Part shown: piece after piece, positions 42,981-51,313 of the stretch
How positions within the stretch are numbered: the stretch's first letter is position 1
How the letters are laid out: each line of letters opens with the position of its first letter
NCBI RefSeq assembly: GCF_014595975.1
Contig: NZ_JABWGQ010000047.1
Location: forward strand, 91,833 to 155,832
Direction of reading: 5' to 3'
DNA length: 64,000 bases
Source of the DNA: Sphingopyxis sp. LK2115
GTDB taxonomy: Bacteria > Pseudomonadota > Alphaproteobacteria > Sphingomonadales > Sphingomonadaceae
The notes under the pieces: generated by a model
Told to the model about the DNA's origin: nothing
Seen by the model: only the letters and a program-made list of their open reading frames with translations
Databases searched by the model: none
Made by a program: the position numbers and the translations under genes

Positions 42981-44351
42981 CTAGTCGTTGCCCTGGCTGG
43001 TCCAGAGCTTGATCTGTTGTTCGAGATAGGATTGCGTCGCCTTGAACGCCGCCAGCTTGGCTTCGAGCGCGCCATATTGCTTCTCGAGCCGCGCCCGATA
43101 GGCGTCTTCGCGCTCCTCGACCTTCGCGAGCCGGTCGGCGAGGCTTTTCTGCTTGTCGGCGAGCGAGCGCGAGACGCGGTCGATCGCGCCATTGGCGCCG
43201 ACGGCCTTGTCGCGGATCGCATCGAGCGCAAAGGCGATGCCGGGATCGGTCGTTTCGTTGTGCGTCGCGTCGCGGCGGGGATTGAACAGGGCTTCGACAG
43301 CACCGGCGTCGGTTTCCAGCGCCTTGTCGAGCTTGGCGTTATCGACCGACAGCAGCCCTTCCTTGGTCACCGACAGGCCGATGTCGGACAGCTGGTTGAT
43401 GCTGTCGTGGCTCGAAATTACCTGGTGGATCAGACCGCCGAGCTCGCGTTCGAGTTCGCGCAGCGAGGTCGTTGCGCCGGGCAGGTTGGAAGCCGCGGTG
43501 AGACTGGCCTTGAGCTGGTTGTAGACGGCCACGAAATCGCCCACCGTCTGCTTGATCATGTCGAGCGGGCGGCTCGCGCCGATGTCGACGGGCTGGCCGG
43601 GAGCCGCCTTTTTCAGCGTCAGCGACATGCCGGGAACAACATCGTCGACGATATTGGTCGCGCGGCTGAAGGCGATGCCGTCGATCGTGAACTCGGCGTC
43701 GGTGGCGCTCTGGCCCAGCGTCATGCCGCCATCGGTGGCAAAGGCGGCGAGCCCCGGATCGGCGCCGGCATCGGCGGTGAGGGTGAAGCCATTGGCCTCG
43801 CCCGTCGGGCCCTTGAGGATCAGCCGGTGGCCGCCCTCGTCGGCGATGATCGAAGCGGTGACGCCCGCGCCGCTCGCGTTGATCGCATCGGCAAGCCCGT
43901 CGAGGCTGTTGTTGGTCGGGTCGATCGTGATCGCCTGCGCGACGCCGCCGACGGTCAGCGTCATCGTTCCCGTGCCGATCGCGGCGGTGCGATCGGCGAC
44001 GACGCCCGAATAATTGGTCTGCGCGCGCGCAAGCTGGTTCACCACGACGGTCGCGGCAAAGCTGTCGGCCGACAGGCCCGCGCGGCTCGTCGCGCCGAGC
44101 ACGCTGTCGTCGGACACGGTCGGTGTGCTGCGCAGCGTCCCGTCGCCGATCATCTGGCTGAGGGAATCGGCAAATCCGTCGAGGTCGGCGCGCGCCTTCG
44201 CCACCGCGCTGATCCGCGTCTGGTTCGCCTGTGTCAATTCGGTAAGTCGGGCAATTTTGGGTTGGCGCGATGCGTTCGACAGGTCGTCGACCAGCTTTGG
44301 AATGTCGATGCCCGACCCGAAGCCCAGGCTGCTGGCGATGGAATTGACCAT
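42981..44351 (-). CDS. fliD: Filament cap protein FliD
   Basis: Forms the cap under which flagellin is folded into the filament. The 456 residues have the N-terminal SIASSLGFGSGIDIPKLVDDLSNASRQPKIARLTELTQANQTRISAVAKARADLDGF and the C-terminal coiled coil (SLADKQKSLADRLAKVEEREDAYRARLEKQYGALEAKLAAFKATQSYLEQQIKLW), both typical. The middle contains repeated beta-domains. A sigma28-type promoter overlaps the flhB stop just upstream, so the gene is separated from the preceding sigma54 operon. FliS follows. Confidence 0.93.
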   Translation of the reverse strand: MVNSIASSLGFGSGIDIPKLVDDLSNASRQPKIARLTELTQANQTRISAVAKARADLDGFADSLSQMIGDGTLRSTPTVSDDSVLGATSRAGLSADSFAATVVVNQLARAQTNYSGVVADRTAAIGTGTMTLTVGGVAQAITIDPTNNSLDGLADAINASGAGVTASIIADEGGHRLILKGPTGEANGFTLTADAGADPGLAAFATDGGMTLGQSATDAEFTIDGIAFSRATNIVDDVVPGMSLTLKKAAPGQPVDIGASRPLDMIKQTVGDFVAVYNQLKASLTAASNLPGATTSLRELERELGGLIHQVISSHDSINQLSDIGLSVTKEGLLSVDNAKLDKALETDAGAVEALFNPRRDATHNETTDPGIAFALDAIRDKAVGANGAIDRVSRSLADKQKSLADRLAKVEEREDAYRARLEKQYGALEAKLAAFKATQSYLEQQIKLWTSQGND

Positions 44352-44373
44352 GGCGAAATATCCTTCGCACTTC

Positions 44374-44401
44374 TTAACGGCAGCGCGCGAGCGATCTTAA
44401 G
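44374..44401 (-). promoter_or_regulatory. Sigma28 promoter of fliD-fliS
   Basis: Minus-strand CTTAAG, 14 bases, then GCCGTTAA. The -35 end overlaps the flhB stop codon, and the -10 lies about 22 bases before the fliD ATG. Both elements are in the same places as in the flgM and fliC promoters. Confidence 0.75.
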
Positions 44402-45536
44402 CCTGACGCCGCCCTTCAGGGTCGAAACGGTGCGAAGGCGGCACATCGACCGCGGGCGGCGCGATGCCGTCGGCGACCGCGCGTTCGAGCTGGAAGACAA
44501 AGGCGAGCACGGTCGCGACCGCGACGAACAATTCTTCGGGGATGGTGCGGCCGGCGCGCGCGGTGAAATAGATGGCGCGGGTCAGCTGCGGATATTCGAG
44601 CAGCGGGACATTGGCGGCGCGCGCGAGTTCGCGGATCGACAGCGCGACGTCGCCGCGCCCGCGCGCGACGACGACCGGCGCGGCGTCGGTCCCCGGACGA
44701 TAGCGCAGCGCGACCGAAAAATGTGTGGGGTTGGTGAGCACGACGGTCGCCTCGGACACTGCCTTGCGTGCCGATCCGCTCAAAATCTCGTGCGCGCGCT
44801 GGCGCTGCGCCTGCTTGAGTTCGGGCGCGCCGTCGGACTGGCGCATCTCTTCCTTCACCTCCTGCTTGCTCATCATCAGCCTTTTGTTCCGCTGGAACCA
44901 TTGCACCGGCACGTCGATCAGCGCGATGAGCACCAGCCCGCCGGCGAGCGCGAGCATCGCATGGCCGATCGCCTTGCCCGCGAGGCCGACGGCGCCGATC
45001 AGGTCGGCTCCGGCCATTGACATGATCGCAGGCAGGCTGCGTGCGACGAGCCAGTAGCCTATGCCGCCCAGCAGGATGACCTTGGCTATGGCCTTGGCCA
45101 GCTCGGTCGCGCCCTGCATTCCGAACATGCGCTTGAGCCCGCTCATCGGGTTGATGCGGCTGCCCTTGAAATGAAGCGCCTTGCCGCGCCAGCCCATGGA
45201 GCCGAGCATGGCGGGGCCTGCGAGTGCGGCGCCGAGCGCCAGCGCGAACAGGCTGGCGAGCGGCAGCAGGATTTCGGCGCCGCTGCGCATCAGCGCCTCG
45301 CCCGGCGCGAAATCGGCGACGTCGGCGGCGGTCAGGGTGAGGCCGCGGCGCACCAGATCGCCCGCCGACTGCACGAACCAGCCGCCCGCGGCGACGATCC
45401 ACCCGGCGGCGGCGAGCATCATCAGCGCGGTCGCAAGCTCGCGCGACATCAGCACATCGCCCTCGCGCATCGAATCGGCGCGCTTCTTGGCCGTCGGCTG
45501 TTCGGTTTTCTGGTCCTTGTCGGCGCCCTCGGCCAT
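44397..45536 (-). CDS. flhB: Flagellar export switch protein FlhB
   Basis: Membrane protein that switches export from rod-hook to filament substrates. The 379 residues comprise a four-TM N-terminal half (about 30-210) and a cytosolic half with the self-cleavage motif NPTH (VVLTNPTHFSVALRYRPG, about residue 272), where cleavage falls between Asn and Pro. QKTEQPTAKKRADSMREGDV near the start is the family entry motif. It follows fliR by three bases and ends the fliE-flhB operon. Confidence 0.95.
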   Translation of the reverse strand: MAEGADKDQKTEQPTAKKRADSMREGDVLMSRELATALMMLAAAGWIVAAGGWFVQSAGDLVRRGLTLTAADVADFAPGEALMRSGAEILLPLASLFALALGAALAGPAMLGSMGWRGKALHFKGSRINPMSGLKRMFGMQGATELAKAIAKVILLGGIGYWLVARSLPAIMSMAGADLIGAVGLAGKAIGHAMLALAGGLVLIALIDVPVQWFQRNKRLMMSKQEVKEEMRQSDGAPELKQAQRQRAHEILSGSARKAVSEATVVLTNPTHFSVALRYRPGTDAAPVVVARGRGDVALSIRELARAANVPLLEYPQLTRAIYFTARAGRTIPEELFVAVATVLAFVFQLERAVADGIAPPAVDVPPSHRFDPEGRRQA

Positions 45537-45539
45537 GGT

Positions 45540-46319
45540 TCAGATGCCCGCGACCATGCGCGCGGCGTCGAGCGCGTCGGAGAGAATACGCGCGATCGCC
45601 TCGGCCATCGCGGGCGTCGCGACGCCGAGCAGCACGATCCCGGCGAGCAATGTCGCGGGGATGCCGACCGCGAACAGGTTGAGCGCGGGCGCCGAACGGC
45701 CGATCACGCCCATGATGATCTGGACGAGGATCAGCACGAACCCCACGGGCATGGCGATCGTCAGCGCGGCGGCGAACATCAGGCTGCCGAAGCGGATCAC
45801 GCCGCCAAGCGCATCCCACGACGGAAAGGCATTGCCGGGGGGGAGGGCGGTGTAGCTGCCGACTATGATGTCGATGAGCAGCAGGTGGCCGTCGGCGGCG
45901 AGGAAGAGCGCGGTGGCGAGCATCGCGAGGAACTGCCCGATCGCCGAACTCGACGCGCCGCTGAGCGGATCGACCATCGACGCAAAGCCGAGGCCCATCG
46001 CGTTGCTGATGACTTCGCCCGCGAGCAGCGCCGCGGCGAGCCCCATCTGGAGCACGAAGCCGATCGCCAGGCCGATCACCACCTCGCCGATGATCAGGAA
46101 GAAGCCCGGCACCGACACGATCCCCTCGGCCGGCAGCACCATGCCCGACGCCGCGACCGCGGGCAGGCCGACCGCGAGCGCGATCACGAGCCGGAGCTGC
46201 ACCGGCACATTCGCCGCGCCGAACACGGGTGCGGCGACAAAGGCGGCGCCGGGACGGATCATCCCCAGCATCCACAGCTGGAGCATCGCTTCGACGTTGG
46301 GGATGTCGGCGGGGTTCAC
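45540..46319 (-). CDS. fliR: Flagellar export gate protein FliR
   Basis: Part of the FliPQR pore through which axial proteins pass. The 259 residues have about six TM helices; PGAAFVAAPVFGAANVPVQLRLVIALAVGL, VVIGLAIGFVLQMGLAAALLAGEVISNAMGLGFASMVDP and the C-terminal MPVGFVLILVQIIMGVIGRSAPALNLFAVGIPATLLAG are the standard FliR segments. It lies between fliQ and flhB, with spacing of only a few bases on both sides. Confidence 0.94.
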   Translation of the reverse strand: MNPADIPNVEAMLQLWMLGMIRPGAAFVAAPVFGAANVPVQLRLVIALAVGLPAVAASGMVLPAEGIVSVPGFFLIIGEVVIGLAIGFVLQMGLAAALLAGEVISNAMGLGFASMVDPLSGASSSAIGQFLAMLATALFLAADGHLLLIDIIVGSYTALPPGNAFPSWDALGGVIRFGSLMFAAALTIAMPVGFVLILVQIIMGVIGRSAPALNLFAVGIPATLLAGIVLLGVATPAMAEAIARILSDALDAARMVAGI

Positions 46320-46326
46320 GGCCGGT

Positions 46327-46596
46327 TTAGCGTACCAGCGCCGGGATCTGCGCGAACAGGTCGCGGGTGAAATCGGTGAGCAGCACGAGGATGCTGCCGC
46401 CGAAAATCGCGAGACAGATGGCGGCGACGATCAGCTTGGGCACGAAGGTCAGCGTCTGTTCGTTGATCGACGTCGCCGCCTGGACCATGCCGAGCAGGAC
46501 GCCGATAATCAGCACCGGCAGCAACAAGGGCGCCGAGGCGAGTGCGAGAATCCACAGCGACTGCTGCGCGACCCCGATGAAATAGTCGGCCTCCAT
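46327..46596 (-). CDS. fliQ: Flagellar export gate protein FliQ
   Basis: Small pore subunit, 89 residues, with two TM helices (about 15-38 and 50-73). YFIGVAQQSLWILALASAPLLLPVLIIGVLLGMVQAATSINEQTLTFVPKLIVAAICLAIFGG is highly characteristic. Four bases separate it from fliP and seven from fliR, which together form the export gate. Confidence 0.95.
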   Translation of the reverse strand: MEADYFIGVAQQSLWILALASAPLLLPVLIIGVLLGMVQAATSINEQTLTFVPKLIVAAICLAIFGGSILVLLTDFTRDLFAQIPALVR

Positions 46597-46600
46597 GGCG

Positions 46601-47347
46601 CTAACCCATGAAGGAAGAGGCGAGCGAGCCCATCGTCAGCGCCCACCCGTCGACGAGGACAAAGAGCAGCAGCTTGAAAGGCATCGAGATGATCGTCGGC
46701 GACAGCATCATCATGCCCAAGGACATCAGCGCCGATGCGACGATCAGGTCGATGACGAGGAAGGGCAGGAAGATGAGGAAGCCGATCTGGAACGCGGTCT
46801 TGAGTTCGCTGGTGACAAAGGCGGGAAGCAGGATCGAGAAAGGCACGTCCTTCGGGCTGGCATAACTTGGCGCCTTCGCGATCTTGGCGAACATCATCAG
46901 GTCGGTCTTGCGCGTCTGTTTCATCATGAAGCCGTGGAGCGCATCGCCCGATCGCGTCACCGCCTCGCCGATGTCGATCTGTTCCTGGCCATAGGGTTCG
47001 ATCGCGACGCGGTTCACCTCGCTGATGACGGGTTGCATCACGAACAGCGAGAGAAAGAGGCTGAGACCGACGAGCACCTGGTTGGGCGGCGTCTGCTGTA
47101 AGCCCAGCGCGTGGCGCAGGATCGACAGCACGATGATGATGCGCGTGAAGCTGGTCATCATGAGCAGCAGCGACGGCAGCACCGTCAAGAGGCTCATCAG
47201 CACGAGGATCTGGAGCGACAGGCTCAAGGGGCGTCCGTCGCCGCCGATTTCGTTCACCGCACGGCTGAGCCCGTCGGCGGCCTGCGCGAACGCCGGAGAG
47301 GCGGACGCGAGCAGCGCGAGGCCACCCGCAACCGCCGCACCGCGCAT
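46601..47347 (-). CDS. fliP: Flagellar export gate protein FliP
   Basis: Core of the export pore. With start ATG 47347 it has 248 residues, the usual length, and begins with a signal peptide (RGAAVAGGLALLASASPAFAQAA). Four TM helices follow and the conserved LSLQILVLMSLLTVLPSLLLMMTSFTRIIIVLSILRHALGLQQTPPNQVLVGLSLFL, PLSxEV-like region and FQIGFLIFLPFLVIDLIVAS are clear. An in-frame ATG at 47464, overlapping the fliO stop, would add 39 residues, most of them translated from a palindromic repeat. The shorter form is preferred. Confidence 0.9.
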   Translation of the reverse strand: MRGAAVAGGLALLASASPAFAQAADGLSRAVNEIGGDGRPLSLSLQILVLMSLLTVLPSLLLMMTSFTRIIIVLSILRHALGLQQTPPNQVLVGLSLFLSLFVMQPVISEVNRVAIEPYGQEQIDIGEAVTRSGDALHGFMMKQTRKTDLMMFAKIAKAPSYASPKDVPFSILLPAFVTSELKTAFQIGFLIFLPFLVIDLIVASALMSLGMMMLSPTIISMPFKLLLFVLVDGWALTMGSLASSFMG

Positions 47348-47370
47348 CCAACGCGCTTCAAAAAATGATC

Positions 47371-47447
47371 CTTGGCCCTGGGCTTGTCGAAGGGCCGCTT
47401 TTTCCTTTGACGTCGAAGGAAGGGACGGAGCTTCGACAAGCTCGGCT
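47371..47447. repeat. Palindromic repeat inside the 5' part of the fliP frame
   Basis: Perfect 11-bp arms GCTTGTCGAAG (47382-47392) and CTTCGACAAGC (47431-47441) surround about 38 bases. On the minus strand the frame through it reads AELVEAP...ALRQAQGQG, the well-known translation of the CTTCGACAAGCTC repeat type of many proteobacteria. It lies between the fliO stop and the fliP signal-peptide start and keeps the long frame open. Confidence 0.75.
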
Positions 47448-47453
47448 TTCACG

Positions 47454-47735
47454 CTAGTCGACATGGAAATCCCCCTGCGCGTCGTCGGCGATCCGCGTGA
47501 TGCCGTTGCGCGACACCGCGATCAGCACGCGCTGCCCGGCGAACTCGACCACCGCGAGCTTTGATCCGGGACCGAGCGGCAGCACGTCGACCATTTCGAT
47601 CGCGCGCGGCCGGACGCCGCCGCCGCCGACGAGCGGCATCCCCGTCTGCACCCGCTTCCACAGCCACAGGCTGCCCCACGCCATCGCGCCGACGAGCGGC
47701 AGCAGGAGAGCCAAGCGGAGGATATATTCGAGCAT
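47454..47735 (-). CDS. fliO: Flagellar export assembly protein FliO
   Basis: Stabilises FliP during assembly of the export gate. The 93 residues have one TM helix near the start (ILRLALLLPLVGAMAWGSLWLW) and a small cytosolic beta-domain (RAIEMVDVLPLGPGSKLAVVEFAGQRVLIAVSRNGITRI) typical of FliO/FliZ. Its first base is the last base of fliN, and its end overlaps the longer fliP start. FliO is short and weakly conserved; order fliN-fliO-fliP supports it. Confidence 0.85.
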   Translation of the reverse strand: MLEYILRLALLLPLVGAMAWGSLWLWKRVQTGMPLVGGGGVRPRAIEMVDVLPLGPGSKLAVVEFAGQRVLIAVSRNGITRIADDAQGDFHVD

Positions 47736-48070
47736 CAGGCCCTCCGTTCGAGCCCTTGGAGGCCGCGCGCGGGCGCAACGACTTCGGCGACCTGGATGCC
47801 GTAGCGGCCGTCGACGCTGACGATCTCTCCCTTGGCGATCAGCGTGCCGTTGGCATAGATGTCGAGCAGGTCGGTCGCCGCCCGATCGAGTTCGATCACG
47901 CTGCCTTCGCCAAGCGCGAGCAGTTCGGACAGCGTCATCGACGTCGACCCGACCTCGACCGACACGCGCAGCGATACGCCCGCGAGCAGGTCGAAATTGG
48001 GGGCGGCGGCGATGCTCTTGTCGCGCCGGTCGGCGCGCGCCGCCCTGGGCGCGTCGGCGATGTCAGTCAT
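47735..48070 (-). CDS. fliN: Flagellar motor switch protein FliN
   Basis: C-ring subunit. ATG 48070, with AAAGGA upstream, gives 111 residues; the frame is open nine codons upstream inside fliM. A variable N-terminus is followed by a SpoA domain (NFDLLAGVSLRVSVEVGSTSMTLSELLALGEGSVIELDRAATDLLDIYANGTLIAKGEIVSVDGRYGIQVAEVV). It overlaps the fliM stop by eight bases. FliN dimers form the base of the rotor ring with FliM. Confidence 0.94.
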   Translation of the reverse strand: MTDIADAPRAARADRRDKSIAAAPNFDLLAGVSLRVSVEVGSTSMTLSELLALGEGSVIELDRAATDLLDIYANGTLIAKGEIVSVDGRYGIQVAEVVAPARGLQGLERRA

Positions 48071-48998
48071 GGTCGGGTCCTTTTTCGATATGGTCAATCA
48101 GGATGGCGGCGTTGCCATTGGCTTCGCCGATGCTGCCGAAGGCAAAGCTGCGCCCGGCGACGGTTACCGGCACATGGCGCGGCATCGACAGCGGAATGAT
48201 GTCGCCGACTTCGAGCGCGAGCAGCTTGACGAGGCTGATTTCGGGCCGCGCGAGCACCGAGCGGACGGGCAGGCGCACGCCGCGCAGCGCCTTGTCGAGC
48301 GCGGCGGTCCACGCCGGGTCGGCGCCGCTGCTTGCCACATCGGGCAGCAGCTCGTCATCCGCGATGCCGCGCAGTGCCGCGACCGGATAGGCGCAGACGA
48401 TCGTCCGCCCGTCGAGCGGCGCGCCGCGCAGCGTGAAGCGCTGGACGAATAATTCGTCGTCGGCGCGCACGGCGGCGAGCTTTGCCGGGTCGCCGGTGAC
48501 GCAGTCGAGTTCGGGTTCGATGGCGAGCTTGTCGCGCCAGGCGGCGGCGATCTGCATGGCGATGTCGCGGCCGAGGCGCGCGGCAAACCGGTCTTCGGCG
48601 TCGGTCAGCTCCTCGCGCTCGACGGCGAGCTGGCCGCGCCCGCCATAGAAGATGTCGACGAGCTGGAGGAGAAGCGGCCGCGCCGCGGCGACCAGCAGCG
48701 GACCCTTGAGCGGCGGCGCGTGATAGCGCCAGAAAATCGCGGGCGCGCTCGCAGCGCTCCATTCGGCGAAGCTCAGCTGTTCGGCGCCCGACCGTTCGAC
48801 CTGCACCGCCGGTGCGCCCAGCGCGCGGATCAGGTCGCGCAAGGACCGCGAAAACTGATTCGCGACGCTTTCGAGCGCCGGAAAGGCATAGCTCGCCGCG
48901 GCGCGGCGCAGCAGCAGCGATTCCCTGCTGTCGGCGGGTTCGGCCGCGGGTGCGGCGGGCGCCTTCGCGGCCCTCATGCTTTTGGCACTGGCGGTCAC
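48063..48998 (-). CDS. fliM: Flagellar motor switch protein FliM
   Basis: C-ring subunit that sets rotation direction. The 311-residue protein has a FliM middle domain with the IFYGGRGQL motif (GGxG, FliG contact) and a C-terminal SpoA domain (RPEISLVKLLALEVGDIIPLSMPRHVPVTVAGRSFAFGSIGEANGNAAILI). The N-terminal CheY-P-binding peptide (LSQxEIDALL in classical FliM) is absent; instead the first 25 residues are Ala/Pro-rich. This and the absence of che genes in the window raise the possibility of a different control of switching. Its start overlaps fliL by four bases. Confidence 0.9.
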   Translation of the reverse strand: MTASAKSMRAAKAPAAPAAEPADSRESLLLRRAAASYAFPALESVANQFSRSLRDLIRALGAPAVQVERSGAEQLSFAEWSAASAPAIFWRYHAPPLKGPLLVAAARPLLLQLVDIFYGGRGQLAVEREELTDAEDRFAARLGRDIAMQIAAAWRDKLAIEPELDCVTGDPAKLAAVRADDELFVQRFTLRGAPLDGRTIVCAYPVAALRGIADDELLPDVASSGADPAWTAALDKALRGVRLPVRSVLARPEISLVKLLALEVGDIIPLSMPRHVPVTVAGRSFAFGSIGEANGNAAILIDHIEKGPDHD

Positions 48999-49600
48999 TG
49001 GATCACCAGGCTCGTGAAATAAACATTGTCGATGCCCCCGAAACCTTCCTTCTCGCGCAGCACATCGTTGATTGCGGCGGTCAACTGACGCTGAAGCCGC
49101 TGTTTCCCCTGCGATGTGGAGAGCAAAGCCGGATCCTGTTCGGCGAGGACCATAAGCACCACCGAGCGGATGGGCACCGCCTGTCGTTTGATATTATTGA
49201 TAACCTTGCCGTCGTAGAAGGTCGAAAGGCTGATACCCACCTGAAGGAAGCCCGATCCGTCGGCGAGGTTCGTCGTGAAGCTGTCGTTGATCGGATAATA
49301 GGTGATTTCATATTTGCGCGGATCGACCTTGAAACGGTCGTTGGGCACCGAGACGGTGCCGACCTTCAGCGGGGCTTCCTTGTCGTCGCCGTCGGCCGCG
49401 GGCTCGGCATCATCGGTGCTGCGAAGCACGAGCTTGGGATAATGATCCTCGGGCTTGGCTTCGTGCGCCGACAGCGCGCCGAAATAGATGCCCGCGCCCG
49501 CGCCCGCGCCGATCAGCGCGATCGCCGCGACGCCGACCAGCAGCAGCTTTTTGACCTTGCCCTTTTTCTTCGGCGTGGCTTCGACAACATCCTTGGCCAT
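48995..49600 (-). CDS. fliL: Flagellar basal body-associated protein FliL
   Basis: Single-pass membrane protein that surrounds and stabilises the stators. The 201 residues have a Lys-rich cytosolic start (TPKKKGKVKKLLLVGVAAIALIGAGAGAGIYF, TM about 18-38) and a periplasmic FliL domain (LKVGTVSVPNDRFKVDPRKYEITYYPINDSFTTNLADGSGFLQVGISLSTFYD and VPIRSVVLMVLAEQDPALLSTSQGKQRLQRQLTAAINDVL). ATG 49600 follows AAGGGTCC. An open frame upstream overlaps fliK and is discounted. Confidence 0.93.
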   Translation of the reverse strand: MAKDVVEATPKKKGKVKKLLLVGVAAIALIGAGAGAGIYFGALSAHEAKPEDHYPKLVLRSTDDAEPAADGDDKEAPLKVGTVSVPNDRFKVDPRKYEITYYPINDSFTTNLADGSGFLQVGISLSTFYDGKVINNIKRQAVPIRSVVLMVLAEQDPALLSTSQGKQRLQRQLTAAINDVLREKEGFGGIDNVYFTSLVIQ

Positions 49601-49616
49601 GACGGACCCTTTCTGA

Positions 49617-50870
49617 TCAGGCGAAGCGGCCGCGGCGATCCGCGGCGCGCGCTTCGTCACGCGGCTCGGCGCGTTCGGTGGCGGTTTCGATGAGATGGGC
49701 GGTGTCGGGCGTCGCGGCGCGGCCCTGGCTCTGGCCCTGCGACTGGCGCCCGGTCTCGGCCGGCGTGTGCGTGACTTCGGCGCCCGCGATGCGCACACCC
49801 TGCTGGCGCAGTTCGTCGACAAGGCGGCCCTGCGCGGCGGTGATGATCGTCGCCGTCGCTTCATGCTGGGTGTCCATCTTCAGCGACATGCCTTCGTCGC
49901 CTTGTCGCATCGCAACGTCGAGGCGACCCAGATGGCGCGGCATCAGGCGAAAGCTGATGTCGCCGCTGTCCGATTTGGTCGCGGCGATGTCGCGCGCAAG
50001 CTGGTCGATCCATGCGCCGTCGCTGTCCATGTCGAGCACGCGTTCGGCGATTGCCACGGGCGCGGCGGCGTCGAACGGCGCGGCGGCGGCAAGGGCGGGC
50101 GCCTGAACGAACAACAGGGTCATCGCGGGTGCGGCCTCGGCCACGCGGGCGGCGGGCGGTTCGGCGGCAAGCGGAGGGGGCGCGACGACAGCGTCGCGGA
50201 TGGGCGCCGCCGCGGCCGGCCGAGTGCCGGGCAGCGGTTCCCGTACGTCGGCAGCGGCCTTGTCCGGGGCGATGCGCGGCGGGTTGGTGCCTGGCGCCGG
50301 GGCGTCCGGCGGCGTGGCGCTCTCGGCTTTCGCGGCCTTGGGTTCGCCAGCGCGCGCGGTGTCGGGAAGGACGGCGGACACGATCATCGCCCAATTTTCG
50401 ATGGCGGGGGCCGCGGGCGCTTCGCCGGGATGCTCGACATCGGGCGCAGTGTCGGCGTCAGTCGGCTTGTTCGCGGCAGGCACCCCGCCGGGACGCGCGC
50501 CGCCGAGTGCGACGAGCAGGGTCGCGGCGAGCGCCGCCGCGTCGCCTGCGTCGGGGGCGGACATGGCGGGCGATGTTTCGAGCGTTACGGTGGCGGAGTC
50601 CGACGGCGGCGCGACGGGCAGTTCGGCGGCGCCGACGCCGGTTTCGGCAGTCGGCACCGCATCGGTCTTGATGGGCGGCGCGACCGGCGCGACGGGCGCG
50701 ACGGGCGCGTCCGTCGGCACGGGCAGCAGCGGCACCGGCGCGGCGGCAAGCAGTCGGTCGAAACCCACGGCTTTGCCATTCGGCGCGACCTGGCCAATAT
50801 CGGCGAGGAAGGCGGCGAAGCCTGCGGGCATGGCGCCCGGCACCGCGGGAAGGGCGGGGGCGTTCATCAT
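49617..50870 (-). CDS. fliK: Flagellar hook-length control protein FliK
   Basis: Secreted ruler for hook length that triggers the FlhB switch. The 417 residues are Ala/Pro-rich and disordered-looking through residue about 290. They end with a folded C-terminal domain: DISFRLMPRHLGRLDVAMRQGDEGMSLKMDTQHEATATIITAAQGRLVDELRQQGVRIAGAEV, the FliK core with the L-x-P-x-x-L-G-x-[IVL]-x-V pattern. Low-complexity codon use in the middle is normal for FliK. It overlaps fliJ (ATGA) and precedes fliL by 16 bases. Confidence 0.9.
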   Translation of the reverse strand: MMNAPALPAVPGAMPAGFAAFLADIGQVAPNGKAVGFDRLLAAAPVPLLPVPTDAPVAPVAPVAPPIKTDAVPTAETGVGAAELPVAPPSDSATVTLETSPAMSAPDAGDAAALAATLLVALGGARPGGVPAANKPTDADTAPDVEHPGEAPAAPAIENWAMIVSAVLPDTARAGEPKAAKAESATPPDAPAPGTNPPRIAPDKAAADVREPLPGTRPAAAAPIRDAVVAPPPLAAEPPAARVAEAAPAMTLLFVQAPALAAAAPFDAAAPVAIAERVLDMDSDGAWIDQLARDIAATKSDSGDISFRLMPRHLGRLDVAMRQGDEGMSLKMDTQHEATATIITAAQGRLVDELRQQGVRIAGAEVTHTPAETGRQSQGQSQGRAATPDTAHLIETATERAEPRDEARAADRRGRFA

Positions 50871-51313
50871 GCCGCACCGCCTTCGATCAGGCGCAGCCGC
50901 ATGCCGACGCGCGGGCGGTGCGGGCGATTGGCATCGCTGCGGCGTTCCTGCTCGGCTTCGGCCGACTTGCGGCTCTTTTCATATAGGCGGACGGCCGATT
51001 CTTCCTTGGCCATCGCACGCTGTGCCAGCGCCCCCATCTGGTCGCGGCGCGCGCTGGCGTTGCTGAGCGGCGCGGTCAGATTCTCCTGCGCAAGATCGAG
51101 CCGCATCGCGAGTTCGCCGACGGTGTTGAGCGCGCGGCCCGCGACCGCGCCCTTGGCGATCGCGAGGTCGCTGCGCAGCGTTTCGAGCCGCCGCGCGAGC
51201 TCGACGAGATTCGCAAGCTCGCCATTGGCGCGCGCCAGATTGGCCTCGGCCAGCTGATGTTCGACGGAGCGCACGCGGATGATGCGTTTGCGGCGTGCGA
51301 TGCGGGCGGTCAT
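50867..51313 (-). CDS. fliJ: Flagellar export protein FliJ
   Basis: Coiled-coil stalk of the export ATPase, joining FliI and FlhA. The 148 residues are helical and highly charged (IIRVRSVEHQLAEANLARANGELANLVELARRLETLRSDLAIAKG and RRDQMGALAQRAMAKEESAVRLYEKSRKSAEAEQERR), typical of FliJ, whose sequence is poorly conserved. Position between fliI and fliK, with ATGA overlaps on both sides, supports the name. Confidence 0.82.
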   Translation of the reverse strand: MTARIARRKRIIRVRSVEHQLAEANLARANGELANLVELARRLETLRSDLAIAKGAVAGRALNTVGELAMRLDLAQENLTAPLSNASARRDQMGALAQRAMAKEESAVRLYEKSRKSAEAEQERRSDANRPHRPRVGMRLRLIEGGAA

